A stretch of DNA of 64,000 nucleotides, taken from assembly GCA_965247065.1 (NCBI GenBank), contig CBDFGN010000006.1, positions 3,038,001 to 3,102,000 on the forward strand, in the 5' to 3' direction. Made by a program: the position numbers and the translations under genes. Shown here piece after piece: positions 8,322 to 17,572 of this stretch (the stretch's first letter is position 1; each line of letters opens with the position of its first letter). Under the pieces are notes generated by a model. That model ran no database searches. It saw only the letters and a list, made by a program, of their open reading frames with translations, and was not told the origin of the DNA. This DNA is from CBDFGN01 sp965247065 (GTDB taxonomy: Bacteria > Bacteroidota > Bacteroidia > Cytophagales > Cyclobacteriaceae).

Positions 8322-10127
8322 TTAGACGAGGTGTTCCTTGGACTCTTTAATGGTGAGGGGACGATCTTCCATAAGCCGAGTGGTTAATCCCTGCGTACGA
8401 GGAATTTCGTAGGAAAAAAAGTATTTCAAAGTATGGATTTTGCTTTCCAGAAAGACTCTCTGTTCTATTGACAGTTCATCGTTTTCGAGAGACCGGTTGG
8501 CAACGATCCCTTGCTTAAGCCACTGCCAGCCTACCGCCACATAGCTAAACAATTCCATGAACAGATTCGCATCTGCTAAAAAGAGTTCGGCATCTCCCTG
8601 CATGGCCAAACCGGTAAGATGCTTTGTGACCTGCTTCAGGTTGTCCAGTTCGGATTGCATCTTGTTGCTCAACTCTTTAATGGGAGCTATTTCGCCTGCA
8701 TGTGCGATGGTGACATCTACCTCCTGAAAATACAAATCCATGGCCGCACCGTTTTTCATAAGAACCTTTCGACCAAGGAGGTCCAGGGACTGAATTCCTG
8801 TCGTCCCCTCGTAAATAGCCATTATTCTCACATCGCGGTGATACTGCTCTAAAGGAAAATCGGTGCAGTAACCGTAACCTCCAAGGCATTGTAGTCCCGC
8901 TGAGATGGATTCTATGCCAAGTTCACTGGGGTAGGCCTTGGCGATGGGGGTCAACAAGTCGGGCAGTAGCTCGTATTTTTCCTTACTCTCCCCTTCCGTG
9001 GCCTGGGCCTGGTCGGCGTAAAGAGAACATTGAAAGATAAGCGACAGGGCGCCCTCCACGATTGCCTTCTGCTTAAACAGCATACGCCGGACATCCGGGT
9101 GGTTGATGATCATAGTTTGAGGCAAAGTAGGGTCTTTTTCGTTCAGCCGTCGGCCCTGGGGTCTTTCCTTAGCGTATTCCAAGGATGCGTAGTAAGCCGC
9201 CGAAGCGGTGGCCGCAGCCGAGGTCCCCACCCCAAGGCGAGCTTCATTCATCATTTGAAACATATATTCCAGACCCTCATTAGGCTCACCCAGGAGGTAG
9301 CCCCAACAGTCGTCCTCATCACCCATGACCAGGTGGGCTGTGGCATAAGCCAATTGCCCCATTTTGTGAAAAATTCCTGCAGTGGTTACATCGTTGGGAA
9401 CCAGCGCCTGGTGCGCATCGAATCTATACTTGGGAACTACGAATAGACTTATACCCTTAGTTCCTGTCGGTGCCCCGTCAATTCGGGCCAGCATCAGGTG
9501 AATGATGTTGTCGATTCCCTCATAATCCCCACCCGAAATAAAGATTTTTTGGCCTTTTATTTTGTGATGTCCTTCTTCGGTGGGGGAGGCAGAGGTTGTG
9601 ATGTACGCCAGGGAGCTTCCGGCCTGGGCTTCAGTTAGAGCCATTGTACCTCCCCACTCCCCAGAGATCATCCGGGGAATGTATGTCTCCTTGAGCTCTG
9701 AGGAGCCAAAGGACTCAATCAGCCGAGCAGCTCCGGCAGTGAGAGAAGCATAACCTGTTATACAGTTGTTGGCTGCCTCGAACAGGAATTTTGCCGCCGA
9801 GTTCAGCAGAATGGGAATCTGCATTCCACCCACATCGTAACCCAGAGTGGCTCCAATCCAACCTGATTCCCCGGAAGCCTCCATGTAATTCTTGACTTGA
9901 GGATGCACCTTTATTTTGCCGTCCTCAAACAAAACGCCGTGGCGGTCCAATTCGGAGTAATATGGAAACAGGTGCGTGTCGCATATTTTGCGAGCCCCAT
10001 CAATCATCATGCGGATGGTTTCCTCATTGTAGTCCTGGTAGTAGGGATACTCAAAGAGCTGGCTCACCTGATGAACATCATACAAAAGAAAGTCCAAGTT
10101 GCGCATGCTGGCAAATTCCTGTGCCAT
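8322..10127 (-). CDS. Long-form acyl-CoA dehydrogenase (DmdC/FadE5-like)
   Basis: A 601-residue acyl-CoA dehydrogenase of the ~600-aa class, with an extra N-terminal segment and a C-terminal extension absent from ordinary 380-aa enzymes. Signatures are MALTEAQAGSSLAYI, KGQKIFISGGDYEG, AIYEGTTGIQSLDLLGRK (catalytic Glu in YEGT) and the family C-terminal helix bundle. Members of this class include 3-methylmercaptopropionyl-CoA dehydrogenase DmdC and mycobacterial FadE5-type enzymes with broad acyl-chain range. The gene is intact and spaced 3 nt from the following ACAD gene, so two acyl-CoA dehydrogenases of different chain or branch preference are co-expressed. Confidence 0.88.
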   Translation of the reverse strand: MAQEFASMRNLDFLLYDVHQVSQLFEYPYYQDYNEETIRMMIDGARKICDTHLFPYYSELDRHGVLFEDGKIKVHPQVKNYMEASGESGWIGATLGYDVGGMQIPILLNSAAKFLFEAANNCITGYASLTAGAARLIESFGSSELKETYIPRMISGEWGGTMALTEAQAGSSLAYITTSASPTEEGHHKIKGQKIFISGGDYEGIDNIIHLMLARIDGAPTGTKGISLFVVPKYRFDAHQALVPNDVTTAGIFHKMGQLAYATAHLVMGDEDDCWGYLLGEPNEGLEYMFQMMNEARLGVGTSAAATASAAYYASLEYAKERPQGRRLNEKDPTLPQTMIINHPDVRRMLFKQKAIVEGALSLIFQCSLYADQAQATEGESKEKYELLPDLLTPIAKAYPSELGIESISAGLQCLGGYGYCTDFPLEQYHRDVRIMAIYEGTTGIQSLDLLGRKVLMKNGAAMDLYFQEVDVTIAHAGEIAPIKELSNKMQSELDNLKQVTKHLTGLAMQGDAELFLADANLFMELFSYVAVGWQWLKQGIVANRSLENDELSIEQRVFLESKIHTLKYFFSYEIPRTQGLTTRLMEDRPLTIKESKEHLV

Positions 10128-10180
10128 TCCGTGTAGTTATGTATTTGAACCTATACCCAATTCTTCCCTGAGCCTCCGGG

Positions 10181-10552
10181 TCATAAAACTTCAAATAAAC
10201 CAGCCGCTCCCATTCCTCCTCCTACACACATAGTAACCACCACCAATTTTGCATTCCTTCTTTTGCCTTCCAGAAGGATATGTCCAACCAGTCTTGCCCC
10301 CGTCATTCCATAAGGGTGGCCTATCGAAATGGAGCCTCCATTTACATTTAGTCGGTCCATAGGTATTCCAAGTTTGTCGCGGCAGTAAACGACCTGAACC
10401 GCGAAAGCCTCATTCAGCTCCCATAAATCAACATCCTCCATTGACATGCCGGTCTTTTCCAGAAGCTTGGGTATGGCGAACACCGGTCTAATGCCCATTT
10501 CATCAGGCTCGCAACCGGCCACCGCCATTCCCTGCAGTGATAAACCCTCCAT
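10181..10552 (-). CDS. Thiolase, C-terminal fragment (broken gene)
   Basis: A 123-residue reading frame holding the C-terminal third of a beta-ketothiolase: GMAVAGCEPDEMGIRPV, ELNEAFAVQ, the catalytic His in GGSISIGHPYGMTGAR and the second catalytic Cys in MCVGGGMGAAG. Homology begins at about residue 8; the preceding codons are out-of-frame translation of the N-terminal part. It lies in a different frame from the N-terminal piece (10503-11264). In addition about 30 residues that normally link the two halves (the N-A-S-x-x-x-D-G-A block and the helix after it) are absent, so the break is an internal deletion, not just a one-base slip. Confidence 0.8.
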   Translation of the reverse strand: MEGLSLQGMAVAGCEPDEMGIRPVFAIPKLLEKTGMSMEDVDLWELNEAFAVQVVYCRDKLGIPMDRLNVNGGSISIGHPYGMTGARLVGHILLEGKRRNAKLVVVTMCVGGGMGAAGLFEVL

Positions 10553-11264
10553 CTCCCCGAACGGGATTGAGGTTCGCTAGTCCCTGCGCATTGGTGTCGG
10601 GGCGATTCCCCTCGTCCTTCAATAGCTCGACTTCTTCTTTCCAAGAATCACCAGTTTCCTTGTTGGACACGATCTTGGTGGCTCTTAGAGGTACGATCTC
10701 ATCGTCGAATTTTCCTTGGGCTTGCCCTTGGGCGGTCCGCACTTGGCTTTCCAGGGCATATTGATCCTGCTCCTCGCGGCTAATGTCGTATCGTTTCGCA
10801 ACTACCTCAGCGGTATCGATCATCGGCATCCACAGCTCGGGTTTGGTTTTCATCAGCTCATCATCCCGTAACCTCACAGTGTTGTAGTTGGCTTGAACCA
10901 AACTTATAGACTCCACTCCTCCCGCCACTACTATGGGTGCATCTTCCAGCATCACCCGATGCGCGGCTACGCTCACTGCCTGCAAACCTGAACTGCATTG
11001 TCGGTCAATGGTTGTTCCGGCCGTTGTGACCGGCAAGCCAGCGGCAATAGCCGAAATCCTGGCAATATTTTGCCCGGTGGCTCCCTGGGGCATAGCACAA
11101 CCAAGAACCACGTCATCCACCTCGGCGGGATCCACCTCCGCTCTCCGAATAGCATGGCGGATCGCATGACCGGCCAAAGCTGAACCGTGGGTATTGTTAA
11201 ACGCTCCCCGAAAAGCTTTGCCAATTGGAGTCCGGGCAGTGGATACAATAACGGCTTCCTTCAT
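10503..11264 (-). CDS. Thiolase, N-terminal fragment (broken gene)
   Basis: A 253-residue N-terminal part of an acetyl-CoA C-acyltransferase (FadA/AtoB family). Family start KEAVIVSTARTPIGKAFRG, nucleophile motif IDRQCSSGLQAVSVAAHRV with the active Cys near residue 88, and VVAGGVESIS are all present. Homology runs to FITAGN, after which the frame drifts into GGGRLRA and a stop. The combined span of 1084 nt would encode ~361 residues instead of the usual ~390, and is not a multiple of three. An operon-encoded thiolase is expected for the last step of beta-oxidation; this copy should be inactive unless the deletion is an assembly fault. Confidence 0.85.
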   Translation of the reverse strand: MKEAVIVSTARTPIGKAFRGAFNNTHGSALAGHAIRHAIRRAEVDPAEVDDVVLGCAMPQGATGQNIARISAIAAGLPVTTAGTTIDRQCSSGLQAVSVAAHRVMLEDAPIVVAGGVESISLVQANYNTVRLRDDELMKTKPELWMPMIDTAEVVAKRYDISREEQDQYALESQVRTAQGQAQGKFDDEIVPLRATKIVSNKETGDSWKEEVELLKDEGNRPDTNAQGLANLNPVRGDGGFITAGNGGGRLRA

Positions 11265-11313
11265 ATTAGGTAAATCTCAGATTTGGTTAATATACTAAAT
11301 TACAGGAAACCGC

Positions 11314-12057
11314 TCATCCGGATGTCATTCCTCCATCCACGGGTAGAACTATTCCACTTATGAATTCAGCCTGATCTGAGCAGAGCCAAAGAATTGTATG
11401 AGCTGTGTCCTCAACTTCGCCGAATCTACCCAAGGGAATCCTGCGTTTGATCTTTTCCTGGGCAACCGGATCCAAAAATCGACTTTCATCCAAAATCGGA
11501 GTGTTAGTGAAAACCGGACAAAGCGCGTTTATTCGAATGCGGCTCTTCCCATATTCGAGGGCCGCTGACCTGGTTAATCCAATAACCCCATGCTTGCTGG
11601 CCGAATAGGCGGAGCTCTTACTCAGGCCTCGAATGCCGGCAACCGAGGATATATTGACGATCGAGCCGCGGTTTTGTATCGCCATTTGGGCTAACTCATA
11701 CTTCAAGCAATAAAAAACTCCGGAGAGATTTATGTTAATGACCTTATTCCAGTCCTCATGCGAAAGTGATTCCAGTTTAACCTCTGGCCCGGCAATACCT
11801 GCATTGTTCACTGCGCAATCCAGTGAGCCCCAGCTGGAAACCGTCGCATTAACGGCGGCCTCAACATCGGCTGGATCCGAGACATCGGTTTCTATGAAGA
11901 CCGCCTCATGCCCTCCTACTTCAATTAGCACTTGAGTTTCCCGCCCACCTTGTGAGTCTGTATCCGCCAAAGTGACCTTATAGTCTTTCTCTGCAAATGC
12001 CAAAGCGGTCGCTCTGCCTATTCCTGAAGAGGCGCCAGTAACTATAACAGTCTTTAT
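11314..12057 (-). CDS. SDR-family oxidoreductase lacking a standard start codon
   Basis: A classical SDR with NNAG, catalytic Tyr/Lys in SAYSASKHG and C-terminal LPVDGGMTSG. The coenzyme motif TGASSGIG lies upstream of any ATG, GTG or TTG: reading back in frame from it I find ACT GTT ATA, ATA AAG, CGT, TCC, AAA, ATT and then codons running into the previous gene, with no conventional start before the in-frame TGA. Plausible starts are ATA at 12055-12057 (giving IKTVIVTGASSG) or ATT at 12067-12069; starting at the TTG at 12001-12003 would delete the NAD(P) site. Either a rare start is used or the start codon has mutated. Likely role: 3-hydroxyacyl-CoA or alcohol dehydrogenase step of the surrounding pathway. 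Confidence 0.75.
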   Translation of the reverse strand: MKTVIVTGASSGIGRATALAFAEKDYKVTLADTDSQGGRETQVLIEVGGHEAVFIETDVSDPADVEAAVNATVSSWGSLDCAVNNAGIAGPEVKLESLSHEDWNKVININLSGVFYCLKYELAQMAIQNRGSIVNISSVAGIRGLSKSSAYSASKHGVIGLTRSAALEYGKSRIRINALCPVFTNTPILDESRFLDPVAQEKIKRRIPLGRFGEVEDTAHTILWLCSDQAEFISGIVLPVDGGMTSG

Positions 12058-12086
12058 ACGGGATTTAATGGAGCTATTTTTAGAGA

Positions 12087-13325
12087 TTATTCCACTCCCA
12101 GACGTTTCATAGCCTCCTCAACGTTGATATCCGATTTCCGGTACGAAGTCAGCTTCTCCCGTTCCTTGGGTCCGATGCACTTAAAGAGGGCCGCACTCCT
12201 GGTGCCTTGCCGTTGATTGGGTCCAAAACTTACTGGAACGCCTATACCTTGATAGTTATCAAGGGACTCCAATGCCTCAACAACCTTGTCCTGGGTTAAA
12301 TCGGGTCCGGCACGACGCAAGGCTTCAACTAGAGGTTCCGCATAATAGAACCCTGCCGAACCGAATCCGCCCCATCTGAGGTCTGGGTGATACTTAGCCA
12401 GCGCATCACTATACTTACGATTTGCCGGCACCTCTGTGTCATACGGATCAAAATAAGCGCAATACACGATGTTCTTCCATCTTCCTTCAGTTATTTCGTA
12501 CATCATTTCCATATCTGCAAGCACACTGGAGGACATCCATTGAGGAGAGAAACCTAACAGTGAAGCTGCACCGGTGATTATCGCACCTTGGCGAGGCAGA
12601 ATCCAGAGAATTACCACTTCAGCTCCTGCATCTTGAAGTCGAGCCGCGTGAGAACCGAGATCGGAGTCCGTAATTTCGGTTGAAACTGCTTCCGCAAGTT
12701 CAAGATCATAATTTTCCAGGGTTAATTGGGCCCCGATAAGAGCGCTCTTTCCAAAGTCATCATTTTGATAGATTATACCGATTTTCTTCTTCTCAAGCAC
12801 ATTAACGGCATAGTCTATTATTATGGCGACCTCGTCAAAGTACAGTGGAAAGGTTGCAAAAATGCTTTTTGTGGGTGGAAATGCCCAGTGAGTTGCCCCG
12901 GTAGCGGGAGAGACCCAAAGAACATCATTCTCAATTATGTATTCCTTGACGGCCATTCCGGGAGCCGTACCAACTGTACCAACAAAAGCAAAAACTTCAT
13001 CGCTTTCGACCATTTCCCGAACCGCCGCAACTGTTCTGGGAGGTTGATACCCGTCGTCCTTATATATGAATCTTATCTTTCTGCCGTGGATTCCTCCTTC
13101 ATCGTTGATCATTTTGAAATATGCGTCGACACCCCTGGAAACCCCTCCCCATAGTGCGGCAGGACCGGTTAGGGGGCCCCAAGAACCGATCACGATTTCG
13201 GTATCGGAAATGCCTCGTTGAGCGGCCGATCCGCCCTTTTCATTGGAAGATTTGGGCGAGCCGCATCCGTAAATCATAAGCCCTAAAACGATAAAGACAG
13301 TGTCCCTTACCCCAATGCTGTTCAT
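12087..13325 (-). CDS. livK: Branched-chain amino acid-type ABC transporter, solute-binding lipoprotein
   Basis: A 412-residue periplasmic-binding protein of the LivK/AmiC fold. The N-terminus is a lipoprotein signal (FIVLGLMIYGCGS, Cys near residue 22), followed by the family opening SDTEIVIGSWGPLTGPAALWG and INDEGGIHGRKIRFIYKDDGY. In such systems the protein captures the ligand outside the inner membrane and delivers it to LivHM. The relatives encoded next to acyl-CoA ligases and dehydrogenases often bind aromatic or aliphatic carboxylates rather than amino acids. It sits between the acyl-CoA ligase and the SDR in the operon. Ligand unknown. Confidence 0.85.
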   Translation of the reverse strand: MNSIGVRDTVFIVLGLMIYGCGSPKSSNEKGGSAAQRGISDTEIVIGSWGPLTGPAALWGGVSRGVDAYFKMINDEGGIHGRKIRFIYKDDGYQPPRTVAAVREMVESDEVFAFVGTVGTAPGMAVKEYIIENDVLWVSPATGATHWAFPPTKSIFATFPLYFDEVAIIIDYAVNVLEKKKIGIIYQNDDFGKSALIGAQLTLENYDLELAEAVSTEITDSDLGSHAARLQDAGAEVVILWILPRQGAIITGAASLLGFSPQWMSSSVLADMEMMYEITEGRWKNIVYCAYFDPYDTEVPANRKYSDALAKYHPDLRWGGFGSAGFYYAEPLVEALRRAGPDLTQDKVVEALESLDNYQGIGVPVSFGPNQRQGTRSAALFKCIGPKEREKLTSYRKSDINVEEAMKRLGVE

Positions 13326-13337
13326 ATCCCCTATGGT

Positions 13338-15152
13338 TTATTGGTACATGGATTCAATCAGGTCACCATAAGATTCGTTTATGGATTTCCTTTTTACTTT
13401 CATCGTTGGAGTAACCTCATCGTCTTCCTGATACAATCTTTTGGGCAGTATTGAAAATTTCTTGATCTTTTCCACACTGGATAACTGTTTGTTTGTTTTG
13501 TCCACCTCCGCCTGTATCAGCCTGATGATTTCCTCGTTCTGACACAGATCCGAGTAAGTATGATAGGCAATTTTGTGATCTTGGGCAAATTTGTTCACAT
13601 TGTCCTCATCCAGAATTATGATGCCGGCAAGATATTTACGCCGGTCTCCAATTACAATTGCGTCATGTACATAGGGAGAGAACTTCAGTTTGTTTTCTAT
13701 GTACTGGGGAGCTACGTTTTTGCCTCCAGCCGTGATGATAAGATCTTTCTTTCGGTCGGTAATTGTCAAGTAGCCGTAGCCGTCTATTTCCCCGATATCG
13801 CCGCTGATAAGCCAGCCACCAACGATAGTCTCCCGGGTGGCTTCCGGGTTTTTGAAGTAACCTTTGAATACGCCCGGAGATCTTACCAGAATCTCTCCAT
13901 CCTCGGCAATTTTGAGCTCAGCACCGGGCAGGCTTTGTCCTACACTTCCAACTTTCTCTTGGCCCAGTCGAGTAATTGTGGTAACTCCGGAACCCTCAGT
14001 TTGGCCGTAACCTTCTACCAGGTTAAGGCCTATAGAATGAAAAAATGTCAAAATATCCGGGGATATAGGAGCGGCTCCTGAAAAAGCGATCCTCATTCGC
14101 TCCATTCCGAAATGCTTCCTTAATTGCCGAAATACCAGCATTTCAGCTAAGTATTTACTGATCTTCAATGCTAAGTCAACCTTTTTTCCGTTCAGCCGTC
14201 TGCGCGAATACCGGCTCCCTATTGATAAGGCCAACCTATAGGCCACTTTTTTCAAGATGTCTGTATCGTCCATGGTAATAGCGATCCTGGAATAATACTT
14301 TTCCCAGACTCTGGGAACTGCATATCCTATGGTGGGGGATATCTCTCGCAAGTTGTCGGTCACGGTATCCAGATTCTCTATAAAGCTCACCACATAGCCT
14401 GCCCGTATATGAATTACCACGCTGAATAATCGCTCGAAAATATGGCATAAGGGTAAAAAGGACATGACTTCATCCTCCGGCCCAATTCCGGTGGAAGGAT
14501 CCGCCCGAAGGATTGCTTCTGAAATCCAACTAAGGTTTCCGTGGGTTAACATAGCCCCTTTAGGGGGTCCGGTGGTCCCGGAGGTGTAAACAATGATTGC
14601 GACATCATCGGGGGTGAGTTCCTGCGTAGCCCGATCCAGTTTTTCAGGCTGCAGCTCCTCCTGCTCTTCCCCAATTTGCAACAGTTGAGAAAAGGATATC
14701 ACTAGTGGATCCTCAAATTCTCTTAACCCCTTCAGGTCCCAGACGATCACCTTACGAAGCCGGGGTGCATCGCCTCTAAACTGCAACCATTTGTCCAGTT
14801 GTTCCTCATTCTCAACGAATAAGAAGCTCGAATCCGAGTGGTTGACTATGTACTTGCACTGCTCCCAAGAGCTCGTGCTGTAAATTCCAACGCTTACACC
14901 TCCGGCCAGTTGAACTCCCATGTCAATGAACGTCCATTCCGGACAGTTGTCGCCAATGATGGACACAAAGTCGCCCCGCTTTAACCCAATAGACAAAAGC
15001 CCCGACCCAATTTCCCTGGCACTGGCCAGGTATCGAGACCAGAGGATATCTTGCCACAAGCCCAATTTCTTCTGCCGCAGGGCAACATCATGGGCTCGAC
15101 GTCGGCAAGTAGTTTTAAAGATTTGCGGAATAACCGGCAATTCCATGGTCAC
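13338..15152 (-). CDS. Long-chain acyl-CoA synthetase (AMP-forming)
   Basis: A 604-residue AMP-dependent synthetase of the FadD15/ACSL type. Motifs: P-loop-like YTSGTTGPPKGAMLTH at about 190-205, GYGQTEGSGV, the ADP-binding SGDIGEIDGYGYLTITDRKKD and a C-terminal lysine region ending VKRKSI. It activates a carboxylic acid to its CoA ester in two steps through an acyl-adenylate. Its position between the ATPase gene livF and the solute-binding protein is the arrangement seen in several proteobacterial lipid or aromatic-acid uptake clusters and suggests import coupled to CoA activation. Confidence 0.88.
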   Translation of the reverse strand: MTMELPVIPQIFKTTCRRRAHDVALRQKKLGLWQDILWSRYLASAREIGSGLLSIGLKRGDFVSIIGDNCPEWTFIDMGVQLAGGVSVGIYSTSSWEQCKYIVNHSDSSFLFVENEEQLDKWLQFRGDAPRLRKVIVWDLKGLREFEDPLVISFSQLLQIGEEQEELQPEKLDRATQELTPDDVAIIVYTSGTTGPPKGAMLTHGNLSWISEAILRADPSTGIGPEDEVMSFLPLCHIFERLFSVVIHIRAGYVVSFIENLDTVTDNLREISPTIGYAVPRVWEKYYSRIAITMDDTDILKKVAYRLALSIGSRYSRRRLNGKKVDLALKISKYLAEMLVFRQLRKHFGMERMRIAFSGAAPISPDILTFFHSIGLNLVEGYGQTEGSGVTTITRLGQEKVGSVGQSLPGAELKIAEDGEILVRSPGVFKGYFKNPEATRETIVGGWLISGDIGEIDGYGYLTITDRKKDLIITAGGKNVAPQYIENKLKFSPYVHDAIVIGDRRKYLAGIIILDEDNVNKFAQDHKIAYHTYSDLCQNEEIIRLIQAEVDKTNKQLSSVEKIKKFSILPKRLYQEDDEVTPTMKVKRKSINESYGDLIESMYQ

Positions 15153-15159
15153 AGACTGG

Positions 15160-15936
15160 TTAGCTCCATCGTTTCTTTCTCTTGAATCTTTGATAACCTT
15201 TTACCGGTTGGTCAGTCTTTATTCCCAGGTAAAACTCCTTAACATCTTGGTTTTCTTTAAGTTGGCCGGAGGAGCCCGAAGCCACAAAGCGCCCGTTCTC
15301 CAAAACATAGCCGTAATCCGCGATGTTCAGTGCCATTTGGGCGTTTTGCTCAATCAACAGAATAGTCACACCTTCTTGGTTGATTTGCTCAATGATCTCG
15401 AAAATCTGGGAGACCAACACCGGCGACAGACCTAAAGATGGTTCATCCAATAACAACAGTTGTGGTTCATTCATTAGCGCTCTGCCAATGGCGAGCATTT
15501 GCTGCTCCCCGCCAGATAGTGTGCCGGCTCTTTGTTTTCGCCTATCTCCTAAAACCGGGAAAAACGACATCACTCGTTCCATATTCCGGCTGTAGGCCTT
15601 GCCACCTCTCAAATAAGCTCCTACCTGAAGATTCTCCAAAACGCTTAATTCCTCAAATACCTCACGACCCTCAGGTACATAACTAATTCCCTGTTTCACA
15701 ATCCACTCAGGGTTTCTATTAATAAGCCGAATTCCCTGGAATTCAATACTTCCCTTATCCGGTTGATCCTCTACCAGACCCATGATCGAATTCAAAACCG
15801 TTGTTTTTCCGGCGCCGTTGTTTCCCAGGATTGTGGTAATTGTATAACGCGCAACCGTAAGCGACACACCCCGCAGAGCCAAAATACGATCGTAATAGGT
15901 CTCGATATTCTTTATTGACAAAAAATCATCCATCAC
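15160..15936 (-). CDS. livF: ABC transporter ATP-binding protein LivF
   Basis: A 258-residue ABC ATPase with Walker A GNNGAGKTT (about 39-47), signature LSGGEQQMLAIGRAL, Walker B LLLLDEPSLGLSP and the family-specific YVPEGREVFEELSVLENL, which identifies LivF rather than LivG. It carries a short basic C-terminal tail (RFKRKKRWS). It overlaps livG by 4 nt. It should form the ATPase heterodimer of the importer with LivG. Confidence 0.92.
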   Translation of the reverse strand: MMDDFLSIKNIETYYDRILALRGVSLTVARYTITTILGNNGAGKTTVLNSIMGLVEDQPDKGSIEFQGIRLINRNPEWIVKQGISYVPEGREVFEELSVLENLQVGAYLRGGKAYSRNMERVMSFFPVLGDRRKQRAGTLSGGEQQMLAIGRALMNEPQLLLLDEPSLGLSPVLVSQIFEIIEQINQEGVTILLIEQNAQMALNIADYGYVLENGRFVASGSSGQLKENQDVKEFYLGIKTDQPVKGYQRFKRKKRWS

Positions 15937-16706
15937 CCTAGAAAAGCCTTAATAACATCGGGATGGCTCACTACTTCCTCAACTGTCCCCTCAACCAGAG
16001 TTCGGCCGAAATTCAGGGCCAGAATTCTATCTGAAACTCGGGTGACCATTTTCATATTATGTTCAATCATCAGGATTGTAATCCCTAGCTCAGCCCGAAT
16101 ATCCTGGAGCCAGAAAATCATTTCCTCCTTTTCTTCATTGTTCAGCCCTGCTGCCGGCTCATCAAGCATCAAGAGTCTCGGGTCTGCCGCCAGCGCCCGA
16201 CCAAGCTCTACTACCTTCTGCCTTCCGTAGGGCAATTGTGATACCAACGTATTCCGGGCCGATTGCAAATCCAATAAGTCAATGATCTTCTCAACGAGGT
16301 GCCTATTTTCTATCTCATCCCTGGCGGCTTGACCCCCAGGCCACAAAACGGTAGGCAGGTTCCATATGGTCGTTTTCATAAACATATGCCTACCCAGCAT
16401 CAGATTCTCCATGGTGGTCATATTGGAGAATAATTCCAGATTCTGAAAGGTGCGGCCAATTCCCCTACGAGCAATCTGATGGGGCTTCAACCGGGTAAGA
16501 TTACGACTTTCCAGAAGTATATTGCCGCTATCGGGTTTGTATAAGCCGTTTATGCAGTTGAAAACCGTGGATTTACCAGCGCCATTGGGTCCGATTATGG
16601 AAAAAAAACTCCCCCGTTTCAGTTCAAACGACAGATCATCAATAGCCTTAAGCCCGCCAAAACTTTTACTCAAATGCTCCACTCTGAATAGGCTTTCCAT
16701 GATCAC
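15933..16706 (-). CDS. livG: ABC transporter ATP-binding protein LivG
   Basis: A 257-residue ABC ATPase: Walker A GPNGAGKST, GIGRTFQNLELFSNMTTMENLMLG (diagnostic of LivG; the run is quoted only in part here as FQNLELF), Walker B LLMLDEPAAGLNNEE and the switch MIEHNMK. Instead of the standard LSGGQ it has LPYGRQKVVELGRAL, which is usual for LivG. An internal start (MESLFRVEHL) two codons in is equally likely. It overlaps both neighbours by 4 nt, showing tight translational coupling. Confidence 0.92.
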   Translation of the reverse strand: MIMESLFRVEHLSKSFGGLKAIDDLSFELKRGSFFSIIGPNGAGKSTVFNCINGLYKPDSGNILLESRNLTRLKPHQIARRGIGRTFQNLELFSNMTTMENLMLGRHMFMKTTIWNLPTVLWPGGQAARDEIENRHLVEKIIDLLDLQSARNTLVSQLPYGRQKVVELGRALAADPRLLMLDEPAAGLNNEEKEEMIFWLQDIRAELGITILMIEHNMKMVTRVSDRILALNFGRTLVEGTVEEVVSHPDVIKAFLG

Positions 16707-17572
16707 ACCTTCTTAACGAAATGAGTGCCAAACAAGCCAGACGGGCGAAAGTAGAGCACCAGGACTATTATCATGAAGGCCACTACAGACTTAAATTCAG
16801 TCGAGACATAAAACCCAAACAGATTCTCGATGACGCCCAGGAGATAACCGCCTATCACAACCCCAAACAGGCTGTTGAAGCCCCCGAGGACGGCCGCAGC
16901 GAAGCCCTTTATAGCAGGGTCAAGCATCATATTCGGATCCAGTGTGGATAGCGGGGCCACCATCATGCCGGCAACTGCTCCAATCATTGAACTAATACCA
17001 AACGTGATCGACAGGATGCGATTGGTAGGTACACCGTTGATCTGGGCGGCCATTTTGTTTTGCTGCGTTGCCTTGATGGCCAAGCCCAATTTTGTGAAAC
17101 TCAGGAAGATATATAAAAAGAACATTAAACCAAGCGCAGTAAGTACAGTCACTAGATTCAGGTGGCTGATTGTAAATCCGCCCAATTCAAGAATTTCGGT
17201 CTCTGAAACGGGGAGACTAAATCTTCTCTGATCAGAACCCCATTTCCAACCGGCTAATCCATTCAGGAGCAGTTGAAAACCCAGAGTAATTATGATCATG
17301 TTAAGAACGGTTGGCTTTTTGGCGCGACGGATAAACGCAAATTCCAACAGAATGCCCAGGAGAAGTGCAAATGCCAGGGACCCTAGGAATGCCAGGTAAA
17401 AGGGTACATGATAAGATAGGATTACGTAAGCGATATAGGTCGAGAACATGGCCATCTCACCCTGTGCGAAATTGGCTATTTCCGAAGCCTTATATATTAT
17501 GCTCATGGCCAAGGCTATCAAAGCATAGATACTGCCGACAACGATTCCGCTTATAATGAGCTGACTAATCAT
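16703..17572 (-). CDS. livH: Branched-chain amino acid-type ABC permease LivH
   Basis: A 289-residue polytopic membrane protein with about eight hydrophobic segments. The family opening IISGIVVGSIYALIALAMSI, the EIANFAQGEMAMFSTYIAY motif and GGFNSLFGVVIGGYLLGVIE are diagnostic for LivH. Together with LivM it forms the inner-membrane channel. It abuts livM directly (livM stop, then livH start) and overlaps livG by 4 nt. Confidence 0.9.
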   Translation of the reverse strand: MISQLIISGIVVGSIYALIALAMSIIYKASEIANFAQGEMAMFSTYIAYVILSYHVPFYLAFLGSLAFALLLGILLEFAFIRRAKKPTVLNMIIITLGFQLLLNGLAGWKWGSDQRRFSLPVSETEILELGGFTISHLNLVTVLTALGLMFFLYIFLSFTKLGLAIKATQQNKMAAQINGVPTNRILSITFGISSMIGAVAGMMVAPLSTLDPNMMLDPAIKGFAAAVLGGFNSLFGVVIGGYLLGVIENLFGFYVSTEFKSVVAFMIIVLVLYFRPSGLFGTHFVKKV

